Below are positions 51,215 through 59,539 of a stretch of DNA of 64,000 nucleotides, in pieces. A program made the translations under genes and the position numbers. Position 1 is the stretch's first letter. Each line of letters starts with the position of its first letter. The stretch is from NCBI GenBank assembly GCA_964547995.1, contig CAZJRB010000008.1, forward strand, positions 43,926 through 107,925, in the 5' to 3' direction. Origin of the DNA: CAZJRB01 sp964547995. GTDB lineage: Bacteria; Planctomycetota; Planctomycetia; Pirellulales; Thermoguttaceae. The notes beneath the pieces were generated by a model. That model was not told the origin of the DNA and made no database searches. It saw only the letters and a program-made list of their open reading frames with translations.

Positions 51215-52648
51215 ATGTACGATACTTTCTTCGGTTTCAGCAAGCGGCCCTTTGCATCCGCGCCCCAGGTGGAGCAATACTTCCCCGGCACGGCCATCGA
51301 GGACGCACGGCAGACCCTGGTCCGCTGTGTCCAGCGTGGTGAAGGCGCAGGCATGATTGCGGGGTCCTCGGGGACGGGCAAGACCCTGCTTTGCCAAGTC
51401 CTTGCGGAGCAGTTTGGCGAGAGGTTTCGGGTGGTCCTTCTGTCGAACGGCCGGCTGAGCAACCGGCGTGCCCTGTTTCAGGCAATCCTCTACGAGTTGG
51501 GCAGGGCCTACCGCCGCATGGATGAAGGCGAAGCCCGGCTGGCCCTGACCGGTTACCTGACAAACCACGAGGACTGCTCTGGCGGGATGGTCCTGCTGGT
51601 CGACGAGGCCCACACGCTGCCGCTGTCCCTGCTGGACGAACTCCGCATGTTGACAAACCTGGGCCGGGGCGGTGAACCGCTCATCCGTCTGGTCCTTGCC
51701 GGAGCCAACGCGCTGGAGGAACGCTTCACCAACCCTCGGCTCGATTCCTTCAACCAGCGGTTGGTTGCGAGGTGCTACCTCGAGCCGTTCAACCGCACCG
51801 AGACGCAGGACTACATCCAATCGGGAATCCATGCGGTCGGCGGCGACGGCGAACAGATTTTCCCCGAACCGGTCTGCCACAGCGTCCACCAGGTCACGGA
51901 TGGCGTTCCGCGGTTGATCAACCAGTTGTGTGATCGTGCGTTGCTGTCGGCCCATGCGGCCGGGCAGTACCAGGTCGAAGCGGCCTGCGTCGAAGCAGCC
52001 TGGGCCGATCTCCAGCAGTTGCCCGTTCCGTCAAATAGTAATGAACAAGACGCCCGTGGCGGCAGCAGCGTGATCGAGTTTGGCGGGCTGGACGATGCGC
52101 CGGACGAAACGGAAACACCGCTTCGCATTGAAGAACCGGCCGACGAGGAACCCATGAATGAAGAATTCGCGACGGAGGATTCCTCTCTTGGAGAATTCGA
52201 CGCGGAAGAGTTCCCGGCCGAGTTCTCGGAAGAGTTACCGGAAGAGTTCCCGGGAGAGTCTATCGCGGACGAACCCGTAACGGAGCAGCCGGCGATAGAA
52301 GCGACGATGCCGGACGAAGACGATTTTCAACCGGCAGGCACCATCGGCCCGGAGGCTCAGAACGTCTTCGGAAAATCGGACCATCCGTTCAACGAGAAGT
52401 TCGTCGTGGAGGAGATCATCGCCGACCGCTACTCGTCGGTGGTCCAATCACCCACGTTCCCGCAGCAGCAACCCTCGGAACAGCCCTCGGAACAGCCACC
52501 GCCTGTTGCCATGACCGCAGCAGACACCTTGAGCCCGGACATGCTGATCGTCGAAGACGATTACGACGAGATTCCGGCAGGGAGCCCGGTTCTACCGGTG
52601 CGTCGCGAGGCATACCGGCAGTTGTTCGCAAAACTCCGCCGCGGTTGA
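51215..52648 (+). CDS. ExeA/GspA-like AAA ATPase with acidic tail
   Basis: Residues 1-270 are an ExeA-type AAA domain: YDTFFGFSKRPFASAPQVEQ at the start, Walker A AGSSGTGKTLLC, Walker B MVLLVDEAHTLPLSLLDELR, and VPRLINQLCDRALLSAHAAG as sensor region. ExeA-like ATPases assist secretin assembly in type II secretion and related systems. Residues about 300-400 are very acidic, with repeated EEFPxEF units, and the last part is Gln/Pro-rich. No peptidoglycan-binding domain or secretin gene is visible here. The 477-residue length reflects the long tail. Confidence 0.85.
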   Translation: MYDTFFGFSKRPFASAPQVEQYFPGTAIEDARQTLVRCVQRGEGAGMIAGSSGTGKTLLCQVLAEQFGERFRVVLLSNGRLSNRRALFQAILYELGRAYRRMDEGEARLALTGYLTNHEDCSGGMVLLVDEAHTLPLSLLDELRMLTNLGRGGEPLIRLVLAGANALEERFTNPRLDSFNQRLVARCYLEPFNRTETQDYIQSGIHAVGGDGEQIFPEPVCHSVHQVTDGVPRLINQLCDRALLSAHAAGQYQVEAACVEAAWADLQQLPVPSNSNEQDARGGSSVIEFGGLDDAPDETETPLRIEEPADEEPMNEEFATEDSSLGEFDAEEFPAEFSEELPEEFPGESIADEPVTEQPAIEATMPDEDDFQPAGTIGPEAQNVFGKSDHPFNEKFVVEEIIADRYSSVVQSPTFPQQQPSEQPSEQPPPVAMTAADTLSPDMLIVEDDYDEIPAGSPVLPVRREAYRQLFAKLRRG

Positions 52649-52657
52649 TATTGTCCG

Positions 52658-53275
52658 CTACAACCGGTGAATCTCGCCGCCGTCGTGCCAGTGGGAGCAG
52701 TTTCGCCCGGCGCGTTTCGAGGCGTACAAGGCCGCATCGGCCCGTTCGATGAGCTCGGAGACGTCTTCGCCGGAGAGCACCTCCGCCGCCCCGATACTGA
52801 GGGTGACCGCCAGATCGGTCTTGCCGACGGGGACCGATTCCGCTTCGACCGCCTTGCGAATTCGCTCGCTGCTCCAACGAGCACCGTCGATGGAGGTTTC
52901 CGGCAAGATCACGGCAAACTCCTCCCCGCCGTATCGCGCGACGATGTCGGACTCGCGGACGGTTTGGCGAAGCACGTCGGCCAGCCGCCGCAAGACGGTA
53001 TCACCCGCCTGGTGCCCGTGCGTATCGTTCAGTTCCTTGAAGTGATCGGCGTCGAGCAACAGCAGCGAGAAGATATTGCCATATCGCTCGAATTCGGCGA
53101 CACGTTGGGCCATCTGCCCGTCGAACACACGGCGGTTGGCCAGTCCGGTCAACGGATCGCGCTGCTGCTCTCCTCGACGTCGTGCCAGGCAGACGTGCAA
53201 CACCCAGCCCGCAACAAAGGCGATCAGGGCAATCGCAGCCAACAGCAGGAGATCACTTTGCGATAGATGTAACAA
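52658..53275 (-). CDS. Membrane-anchored diguanylate cyclase (GGDEF)
   Basis: One membrane helix (LLLLAAIALIAFVAGWVLHV) is followed by a GGDEF domain: RDPLTGLANRRVFDGQMAQR, DADHFKELNDTHGHQAGDTV, and the active-site loop ARYGGEEFAVILPE. GGEEF is compatible with cyclase activity making cyclic di-GMP. RESD just before it fits the RxxD inhibitory site. The short 205-residue form has no sensory domain in front. It is convergent with the ExeA-like gene, nine bases away. Confidence 0.93.
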   Translation of the reverse strand: MLHLSQSDLLLLAAIALIAFVAGWVLHVCLARRRGEQQRDPLTGLANRRVFDGQMAQRVAEFERYGNIFSLLLLDADHFKELNDTHGHQAGDTVLRRLADVLRQTVRESDIVARYGGEEFAVILPETSIDGARWSSERIRKAVEAESVPVGKTDLAVTLSIGAAEVLSGEDVSELIERADAALYASKRAGRNCSHWHDGGEIHRL

Positions 53276-53283
53276 TGGTAGTG

Positions 53284-53952
53284 TCAGGGGCTTGTCAGTT
53301 TACTGAGATAGTCGGATTCGATTTTGCCGTACTTTTCCAAGTCGAAGTCGACGATGCCATTCTCCGTCATCGACGCTACTCCGGAAGAATGTACTTCAGC
53401 GATGAACCCGACAAAGTCTTCGAGTGTTCCGTAGTCTCTTGGAAATGGATCCTCCAGCATGTGATGGAAGACTCGTGGGCTTGAACCGGAAATATCCAAG
53501 AAGAAACCGTCGCCCGCAGGGTCCTCCAAAATCTTTATTGCACGCTTGCGCTTGGGATCTACAAACGGAACCTTCTGAATCAGCTCTCTGTCTTCAAGCG
53601 ATTCACTGATCGAAAGCATTTTCCCAAGGGGTAAGATATCCGTCAGGTTGTCGGCGGAACCATTATGCCACTTGTACCACAATTCCAGGCACTGGACTTC
53701 GACACCCCCGAGCCCCTCCCGCAACTCTGCGATGTCCTTCTCGCCGGCGGGTTCTCCAAGCTTGCTGTGGATGAATAGAACCTTCTCTTTGAGTACCGTT
53801 TCGAGCTTAGCGAAACCTGCATTCAAGGTCTCTTTTTCTTGGGGAATGACGACTCTTTTTTGTGTCTTAGGCGACCCACAACCCGCCACCATCGGGCCGG
53901 CCAACATCAGGCCGGCCAACACTGTCAGACATGATTTCAGAACCCGGTTCAT
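53284..53952 (-). CDS. SMI1/KNR4-like lipoprotein
   Basis: A lipoprotein signal (CLTVLAGLMLAGPMVAGCGS) is followed by an SMI1/KNR4 (SUKH) type domain: LREGLGGVEVQCLELWYKWH, ILPLGKMLSISESL, VPFVDPKRKRAIKILEDPAG, and FHHMLEDPFPRDYGTLEDFV. SUKH proteins often act as immunity factors, but a lipoprotein form outside a toxin locus may have another role. ATG 53952 is preferred to 53967 because it starts the signal peptide. It lies eight bases from the diguanylate cyclase gene, so both are probably on one transcript. Confidence 0.75.
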   Translation of the reverse strand: MNRVLKSCLTVLAGLMLAGPMVAGCGSPKTQKRVVIPQEKETLNAGFAKLETVLKEKVLFIHSKLGEPAGEKDIAELREGLGGVEVQCLELWYKWHNGSADNLTDILPLGKMLSISESLEDRELIQKVPFVDPKRKRAIKILEDPAGDGFFLDISGSSPRVFHHMLEDPFPRDYGTLEDFVGFIAEVHSSGVASMTENGIVDFDLEKYGKIESDYLSKLTSP

Positions 53953-54010
53953 ATTGCTCTTGACCATGGGGCTCTTGATTCTGGCCGAATAAGTGCCCGG
54001 GTGTCAAGAC

Positions 54011-55114
54011 CTACTGCACCAGCCGGACCTTTGGGCTGTCGACGATTCTCATGAGAATCTCGGTCAGACGCGGCTCGCATTGGGTGGGATTGGCGGCTGC
54101 CCGGGGGCTTCGGCCTTCGCGGTCGGCCGTCCCGGCCAGTCGAGCGAGACGGTCCGGGAAGTCGTGGTTGGTGCCCTGGCCGACGCCGACGGCGAACACT
54201 TGCCAGCCGTTGGCCTTCATCCGGGCGGCCTGCATCAGAGCGGCGTTGGGCGGGTAGGCCCCGTCGTTGTAGAAGTCGTCGCTGCGGTGGCTCGCGACGA
54301 ATCGATCGATCTCCGCCCGACTGCTCGAATACGAATCGGGCAACCCGCCCGTCAATAGGATCACGACTTTGTCGGCCGTTGGGCGCCCTTTCCCGCCGTC
54401 GGCCCGCGGTTTGATCTGTTCTTCGGCGGCGATCATGCCCGCTTCGGTGGCCCTGGCTGCCTTGCGGTCTGCGGCCGGCCGGAGATCGGCACACGCCTCC
54501 ATAGCACGGTCGTAGTCGGCCGTTAGCGGCTGCCGGACGACCGGCCCGCCGGTGATGAGCGAGTCGAACGTGATGATCGAGACCCAATCGCGCCCGGCGG
54601 GGTCCTCGATACGGGCGTTGCGGCGTTTCAGCGCACGGATGGCCGCGATCAGCGCCCGGCGTATCGCGGGCATCGGCGGCGTCTCCGGGGGAAAGCCGGA
54701 GAGATCGACGACCAGTGCGATGTCGCGCGGCGTGTCGGCCGCAACGGCCGATGCCTTCGACGCGAAGGGAAACCGCCCTAAGAGGCTCCAATCGCAGAAT
54801 CGCGATGGTCCGGTTGCGGCCGTAACGCGCACGGCGTTGCCCGGCCTATGCGAGGGTGTGAACGTTCGCGAGGTAACATTCCAGACGCCGTATTCGACGT
54901 TGTCCGGTTGCAACTCGACGGCTAATTGGGTTCGCGGCGAGTCGATCCGCTCGGCCGCTGCCAGGGCCGCCGCATCGGCCCCCGCCTGGAGCCCGGCTCG
55001 CACCAGAACCACGTGTCCCAGGTCGGCAGCCAAGGCGAGCACGACCAGCACCCCGAGAAAGAGGAGCCCAGCCAGGATCAACGTCGTCCCGCGATGGATT
55101 CTTCTGTTCCGCAT
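54011..55114 (-). CDS. TadG-like protein with von Willebrand A domain
   Basis: The N-terminus HRGTTLILAGLLFLGVLVVL and LALAADLGHVVLVRAGLQAG with ADAAALAAA is the TadG/TadE-like Flp-pilus pseudopilin region. From about residue 128 comes a von Willebrand A fold: RDIALVVDLSGF, DWVSIITFDS, KVVILLTGGLPDSYSSSRAE and WQVFAVGVGQGTNHDF. The metal site DxSxS reads DLSGF, so the second serine is lost. No other tad genes are in the window. The next upstream region is a nested palindrome. Confidence 0.82.
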   Translation of the reverse strand: MRNRRIHRGTTLILAGLLFLGVLVVLALAADLGHVVLVRAGLQAGADAAALAAAERIDSPRTQLAVELQPDNVEYGVWNVTSRTFTPSHRPGNAVRVTAATGPSRFCDWSLLGRFPFASKASAVAADTPRDIALVVDLSGFPPETPPMPAIRRALIAAIRALKRRNARIEDPAGRDWVSIITFDSLITGGPVVRQPLTADYDRAMEACADLRPAADRKAARATEAGMIAAEEQIKPRADGGKGRPTADKVVILLTGGLPDSYSSSRAEIDRFVASHRSDDFYNDGAYPPNAALMQAARMKANGWQVFAVGVGQGTNHDFPDRLARLAGTADREGRSPRAAANPTQCEPRLTEILMRIVDSPKVRLVQ

Positions 55115-55500
55115 GTCCTGGCCCCGCTTCTCCGCGACCGGTGAGGCTGTGACTTTTTAGATTGTAGGGTGGGACCAGCGGCCGCCGGGCCGCGCCGGCC
55201 CACCAGATTTACCGCATTTTTTTCGCATTGGTGGGCCGGCGTCGCTTCGCTCCTTGTCCCACCCTACAAAAAGTCACAGCCTCGGTGGTCGCGGCTTTGC
55301 AATGCTTTTCGACCAGTTATAGTAAACCCTTGGTCGGGACTCCCCTTGTGTCAAGCGGGTTCGCACGGAAGTCGGGCGGTAAAACTTACACGTATTCGGA
55401 GTACCGAGTATCGGAGAATTGTGGTACCCTGATGTGCCCTGGTGAGAAAAGAAGAGGGTATCGAGTACGAATCGCGGCATCATGCCGTCTGGAGGACATC
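55115..55500. other. 386-base region between divergent genes
   Basis: It contains the nested inverted repeat 55143-55282 and a GGTCGCGGCTTT half element near 55288. A weak promoter candidate (TTGCAA 55297-55302, TATAGT 55318-55323) follows. The open frame on the plus strand before 55501 shows no conserved protein text. Confidence 0.5.
55143..55282. repeat. Nested inverted repeat, TAGGGTGGGAC family with locus-specific outer arms
   Basis: Outer arms GAGGCTGTGACTTTTT (55143-55158) and its exact complement (55267-55282) enclose the family arms TGTAGGGTGGGA and TCCCACCCTACA and the inner GCCGGCCCACCA / TGGTGGGCCGGC pair. Confidence 0.92.
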
Positions 55501-55821
55501 TTGGTTCGAGCCGAAATAGATTCGGGCATCTGCGGTTTCACAACGGTGGTTGAGGCGACGATGGACGGCGACATTTGCCGCCTGGTCATCCGTAGTGACT
55601 GCAAAGCCATGCAGAGACTGGCCGAAGACCTGAAGCAAGTCTACCCGCTTCAGGAAATCTCGTGCCGCAAGTCAATACCCCGGACGATGGAGTTGGGTAT
55701 TCAACACTGCACCCATGCCGCCTGTCCGGTCCCGGTCGGCATTATCAAAGCGGTCGAGGCGGAGGCCCAATTGGCGTTACCGGCCGACGTGACCATCAAG
55801 CTATCCAAATCGCAAGCATAG
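55501..55821 (+). CDS. Small conserved cysteine-containing protein (DUF6951-like)
   Basis: The protein begins VRAEIDSGICGFTTVVEATM and continues with VIRSDCKAMQRLAEDLKQVY, ending CTHAACPVPVGIIKAVEAEA and LALPADVTIKLSKS. The spaced cysteines in SGICGF, SDC, ISC and HCTHAACPVP fit a metal or cofactor-binding family of anaerobes, similar to DUF6951. TTG 55501 is the best start: GGAGG lies five bases before it and the conserved domain begins at once, while the longer frame from ATG 55432 adds unrelated residues. The length is 106 residues. No function is known. Confidence 0.72.
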   Translation: MVRAEIDSGICGFTTVVEATMDGDICRLVIRSDCKAMQRLAEDLKQVYPLQEISCRKSIPRTMELGIQHCTHAACPVPVGIIKAVEAEAQLALPADVTIKLSKSQA

Positions 55822-55830
55822 CGCCGGGTC

Positions 55831-56676
55831 CTACGCCAGCAGTCCGCGGAGGAACTCGACGCTTCCGCGGATGTTTTCATCGGCGCCGTTGCACTCGATC
55901 GATATGGCGCCGCTCCAATCGGTTTCCTTGAGGTAGGCGATGCACTTTTTGATGTTTTCGGCGTTGACGCCGCCGCCGATGGGCACTTCGCTGCACGCGA
56001 TGCCGGTCTCCTCGCCGCGGCACGCCGCCGCCAGGCCCTCGCTGACGTCCTTGATGTGGGCGTGCGTGAGATACTTGCGGAACCGCTTCATGTACTCCAG
56101 CGGATCGAGCCCTGAGATGAACGTATTGCCGGTGTCCATGTTGAACCGCAGATACTCCGACTCGAAGTGCTCGAAGAGCCGTTGCATGAAGTCGCCGTCG
56201 GTCGTGTAGGGGCCGTGCGGCTCGACGTTGATGACAATCCTGTAATCCTCCGCCCAAGGAAGAATCTGGCGGTAGTTGTCGCAGGTGATCCGGAAGACTT
56301 CTTCGCGGGAAAAACCCTCGATCTCGAACGCCCCGTCGACCGTGTCAACCATCGGGCAGTCGATGTCGGCGGCGAAGCGGATCGACTGCTGCGCGTATTG
56401 CACGCCGAACGTCGAGCCGTTGGGCCCCATCATCGGGTAGGAGCCGTCGATCTGTGAGACCTTCAGCCCCTTCCCGTCCAAGTAGCGTTTCAGTGCCCGG
56501 GGGTTCGATTGCAGCGAGATGCCGGGCTCGTACCCCATCGCCTGGAGGAAGTACTGGCCGTGGATCGCGGAGAACTCGATGTGCTCCAGGTGGTACTTGA
56601 CGGCCGATTCACAGGCCGTCTCGAAGCTGCCGCTTAGGACGCGCCAGTTGTCGGTGTGCATTCCTAGTTCGATCAT
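55831..56676 (-). CDS. Sugar phosphate isomerase/epimerase family protein
   Basis: The protein is a xylose-isomerase-like TIM barrel: IELGMHTDNWRVLSGSFETA, HIEFSAIHGQYF, VSQIDGSYPMMGPNG, VINVEPHGPY, LRFNMDTGNTFISG, LTHAHIKDV and GAISIECNGADENI. The conserved acidic and histidine residues (E in VEPHG, D in NMDTGN, H in HAHIKD, E in IECNG) are those expected for metal binding. AAGGAAA precedes ATG 56676. It is the last gene of the cluster GH4, UroD-family, isomerase. The substrate is unknown. Confidence 0.87.
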   Translation of the reverse strand: MIELGMHTDNWRVLSGSFETACESAVKYHLEHIEFSAIHGQYFLQAMGYEPGISLQSNPRALKRYLDGKGLKVSQIDGSYPMMGPNGSTFGVQYAQQSIRFAADIDCPMVDTVDGAFEIEGFSREEVFRITCDNYRQILPWAEDYRIVINVEPHGPYTTDGDFMQRLFEHFESEYLRFNMDTGNTFISGLDPLEYMKRFRKYLTHAHIKDVSEGLAAACRGEETGIACSEVPIGGGVNAENIKKCIAYLKETDWSGAISIECNGADENIRGSVEFLRGLLA

Positions 56677-56716
56677 CGTGGTTTCCTTTCGGTGTTTTGG
56701 TGGTCGGCAGCTTGTG

Positions 56717-56745
56717 GTCCGGGGGCGGGTGCCCCCTCCTTTATC
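56717..56745 (+). repeat. Single copy of the CCGGGGGC-GTGCCCCC repeat
   Basis: GGTCCGGGGGCGGGTGCCCC and CTCCTTTAT lie between the UroD-family and isomerase genes, in the leader of the latter. Confidence 0.85.
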
Positions 56746-56779
56746 CGTGGAAATGCGGGGCCATCTTTCGGCTATCCCG

Positions 56780-57871
56780 TCACCGGTAGTTGCGGCATGC
56801 CTCGACATAGGCCTCGATGTTTTCCCAGGGCACTTCCGGTTCCAACATGTGAGTTGGGCAACAGAGCAAGCCGCCTTGCTCCCCCACGGCGTCCAGGTTC
56901 CGCTTCACGGTGTCCTGAACTTCTTGCGGGGCGGCAAACGGCATCGTGGTCTGCGTTCCCAGCGAGCCGTTGAACGACAGCGAGTCCTTGTGGCGCGAGA
57001 AGATCTCGGTCACGTCCATGCACTCCGGCTGGACGGGGTTCAGGACGTCGATTCCCGCTTCAATGAGTTCCGGGATCAGTTCGGTCACGTGCCCGCAGGA
57101 ATGGTATTGGATGATCACGTCCGGTTTGACGTTTTTGGCGGCGTCGATGACCTTTTTCAGCCGAGGCTGCAGCCAGTTTCGGTACATGGTTTTGGAGATC
57201 ATGATCGATTCCTGCATTCCGATGTCATCCCCCATGGCGATGATATCGGCGCCGGCGGCCGCATATTTTTCTGCCCTGAAACATGCCAGGTTCGTTATTT
57301 TGTCGAGCAGGAAGACGGCCTTTTCGTCTTCCATGGCCATTTCGGTCATGAGGTTTTCCATTCGCCGCATGTACCACGCGGTTTCCCAGACGGTGCATTC
57401 CATCCAGATTTGTGCGGCAAGGCCCTTTTCGTGAATCGCGGCGATCTCGGCATCGAGAAACGACCAGTCGGCCTTCTCGAAATCGGGCCAGGGGTAGTCC
57501 TGGAGTTGTTGCAGGCTATCGAGCCTTTCGAGCGGGTGCCGCATGCGCGTCATGTGATGCGCGGCCTCGCTCCCCGGCTCGTGGGCAATTCCCCAGATAT
57601 CCAATCGGGCGCCCTCGGCAATCGGCGGATCGTAATAGAGATCGTAGTTCCAGGTGCGACGGGGGACGAACCCTTCGGGCTCCGCAATCCACGGGAACCC
57701 CGGATCGGTTATTACTTGCATGGGAAACTGAAACACCTCGGCGTACTCGCCCTGCCCCGGATACTTCTTCCGGAAAGTTTCCTCCAGCTCCGGGCACAGG
57801 TTGAAATGAACGGGTGCATGCTCGAACCCCGTTCTCCGATAAAGGCTCAGTAGGTTTTCGCGGGGTGTCAC
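56780..57871 (-). CDS. Uroporphyrinogen decarboxylase-family protein (methyltransferase-like)
   Basis: This 363-residue protein belongs to the UroD/MtaA/CmuA superfamily. Conserved text includes IIAMGDDIGMQESIMIS, DVIIQYHSCGHVTELIPELI, GIDVLNPVQPECMDV, SFNGSLGTQTTMPFA and LCCPTHMLEPEVPWENIEAY. The HSCG motif with a later cysteine resembles the zinc site of methylcobamide methyltransferases rather than true UroD. The N-terminus TPRENLLSLYRRTGFEHAPV starts at GTG 57871, with AAGGAG upstream. It is placed between a GH4 glycosidase and an isomerase, which argues against a role in heme synthesis. Confidence 0.85.
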   Translation of the reverse strand: MTPRENLLSLYRRTGFEHAPVHFNLCPELEETFRKKYPGQGEYAEVFQFPMQVITDPGFPWIAEPEGFVPRRTWNYDLYYDPPIAEGARLDIWGIAHEPGSEAAHHMTRMRHPLERLDSLQQLQDYPWPDFEKADWSFLDAEIAAIHEKGLAAQIWMECTVWETAWYMRRMENLMTEMAMEDEKAVFLLDKITNLACFRAEKYAAAGADIIAMGDDIGMQESIMISKTMYRNWLQPRLKKVIDAAKNVKPDVIIQYHSCGHVTELIPELIEAGIDVLNPVQPECMDVTEIFSRHKDSLSFNGSLGTQTTMPFAAPQEVQDTVKRNLDAVGEQGGLLCCPTHMLEPEVPWENIEAYVEACRNYR

Positions 57872-57920
57872 GTTTCTTAACTCCTTGTGCCGGGCGTTGT
57901 CGGCAAGCTTACGAGAAGAA

Positions 57921-57992
57921 CAAAGGAGGGGGCACCTGCCCCCGGACGTAACATATTGCTCTTGCTGGCCGGGGGCAGGTGCCCCCTCCTTT
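57921..57992. repeat. Perfect 24-bp inverted pair of the CCGGGGGC-GTGCCCCC repeat
   Basis: Arms 57922-57945 and 57969-57992 are exact complements. The loop GGACGTAACATATTGCTCTT matches that of the 42509-42583 copy. It lies between the GH4 and UroD-family genes. Confidence 0.93.
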
Positions 57993-58050
57993 GATTCCTG
58001 CCGGAGTTTGCTACCTCTTTTTCCTGCGGCAATTGTTTCTCCGCCGATCC

Positions 58051-59472
58051 CTAGTCGCCGGCGAGCTTGCCGAATCGATTTGCCACGGCCAGCGCAGGGT
58101 CGAGCGGCACGTGAACGCCCTCGGTGCCTTCCGGCACGTCGATGATGTCGAGGTCTTTCGGGCAACGGCCTTCGAAGTGCGGCAGCCATTGGGCTTCTGC
58201 CTCGAACAGCTCTCGCACCATGTCCCGTGTTTCTTTGAGACCGAGCACGGCCGAGGTCAGGGGGTCCATGGCCACGGCCGCAAAGGCCAGCTCGGGGTCT
58301 GCGGTGACGGCCGCTTCTGCCGCGAGCATTTGCAGCGTGACGTTGCTTCGATTCAACGCGGCAAGCTGCGGCGGCAACCGACCCACGTGCAGCGGGTGCA
58401 GCCCCGATTTGTCGACGTAAATCGGGACTTCCACACAGCCCTCACGGGGCAAATTGCTGATGTAGCCTTCACGGTTGATGATATTGCCGTTCAGCCGGAA
58501 CGGCTTACCCGTCTCCAGGGCCTCGAGGATATACGAACAATAGTCGACACTTCTCGGTTCGAGGTCGCCGCTTTCCAGCTCGAAGATGTTCTCCTTCTTG
58601 AATCTCTCCGTGATGCTGTTGTGGAACCGGTAGCCGATGCCCGATTCGCCGCCGAAAAACGGTTGGTCGCAGTACGTGTCGAGCAGCTCGCGATTCTTCC
58701 TGAACCAGTAAAGGTATTCGGAAAGGTGCCCCGAACTCTCGGTCATGAAATAGCCGAAATGGCGGCAGACTTCGATCCGGACCTTGTCGTTGATGTAATA
58801 CTCGGGCTTCTCGATGTTCTCTCGAAAGATCGGATAGAGGTCCTTTCCGTCTTTTTCGAGCTTGAGAAACCACGCCATGTGATTGATGCCCGCCGCCAGG
58901 AAGTCGATCTCGTCTTTATCCACGCCGACATAGCCGGAGATCAAGTCCAGCGTCGTTTGAATGCCGTGGCACAGACCCACGAACGGGATGTCGCTCGACA
59001 TGGACATGCCGATCGAGCACGTACACATCGGGTTGACGTAATTCAGCAGGATCGCATTCGGGCAGACTTCTTCCATGTCGCGCATCATTTCCGCGAGGAC
59101 GGGGATGGTTCTCAACCCCCGGAACACGCCGCCGGGCCCCACGCACTGCCCGATGCACTGATCGACACCGTATTTCATCGGGATTTCGTAGTCGAGCTTG
59201 TAAGCGTCCATTCCTCCGATCTGAAACGTGGCGATCACGTAGTCGGCGCCCTCGAGGGCTTCTCTTCTGTCGGCCGTTGCAAATACCTTGTGCGAGAGGT
59301 TGTTCTTCTTGATGATCTTGTTCACGTAGTCCTCGACGCTCTTCACTTTGGACAAGACCGGGTCCATCAGGGCAATCGTCGAACCCTCGAGCCCGGGCGT
59401 TTGCAGGATGTCGTTCGTGAGCGTCGTGCTGAACACCATGCTGCCCGCACCGACGATAGCTATTTTGGCCAT
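58051..59472 (-). CDS. Family 4 glycoside hydrolase (alpha-glucosidase/galactosidase type)
   Basis: GH4 enzymes use NAD and a divalent metal to open glycosidic bonds by oxidation and elimination. The NAD-binding start is AKIAIVGAGSMVFSTTLTND. LLNYVNPMCTCSIGMS and GLCHGIQTTLDL give the metal-binding cysteine and histidine, and GINHMAWFLKL the second histidine. The C-H-G motif is typical of the alpha-galactosidase/alpha-glucosidase branch. GAGAGGAG precedes the ATG. The 473-residue length fits. It is the first gene of the cluster and has a TTGACA promoter with a palindromic operator. Confidence 0.92.
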   Translation of the reverse strand: MAKIAIVGAGSMVFSTTLTNDILQTPGLEGSTIALMDPVLSKVKSVEDYVNKIIKKNNLSHKVFATADRREALEGADYVIATFQIGGMDAYKLDYEIPMKYGVDQCIGQCVGPGGVFRGLRTIPVLAEMMRDMEEVCPNAILLNYVNPMCTCSIGMSMSSDIPFVGLCHGIQTTLDLISGYVGVDKDEIDFLAAGINHMAWFLKLEKDGKDLYPIFRENIEKPEYYINDKVRIEVCRHFGYFMTESSGHLSEYLYWFRKNRELLDTYCDQPFFGGESGIGYRFHNSITERFKKENIFELESGDLEPRSVDYCSYILEALETGKPFRLNGNIINREGYISNLPREGCVEVPIYVDKSGLHPLHVGRLPPQLAALNRSNVTLQMLAAEAAVTADPELAFAAVAMDPLTSAVLGLKETRDMVRELFEAEAQWLPHFEGRCPKDLDIIDVPEGTEGVHVPLDPALAVANRFGKLAGD

Positions 59473-59502
59473 GTTCTGCTCCTCTCAATTGGTTCACTAA
59501 CG

Positions 59503-59539
59503 AGTATGGGCGACAGGTTAGCCATACTAGCAAGTATGG
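59503..59539. promoter_or_regulatory. Palindromic operator overlapping the GH4 promoter
   Basis: CCATACT (59522-59528) and AGTATGG (59533-59539) form an 18-bp inverted repeat with a four-base centre over the -10 box. A further AGTATGG half site lies at 59503-59509, 30 bases (about three helical turns) downstream in the transcript direction. No regulator gene is adjacent. Confidence 0.6.

Noticed and set aside
50922..51356. A 144-codon open frame before the ExeA-like gene
   Set aside because: It lacks a ribosome binding site, overlaps the ExeA-like start, and its text is Pro/Ser-rich without conserved features.
55228..55500. Upstream extension of the small cysteine protein
   Set aside because: It would read through the nested palindrome and GGTCGCGG repeat; TTG 55501 has GGAGG and begins the conserved domain.
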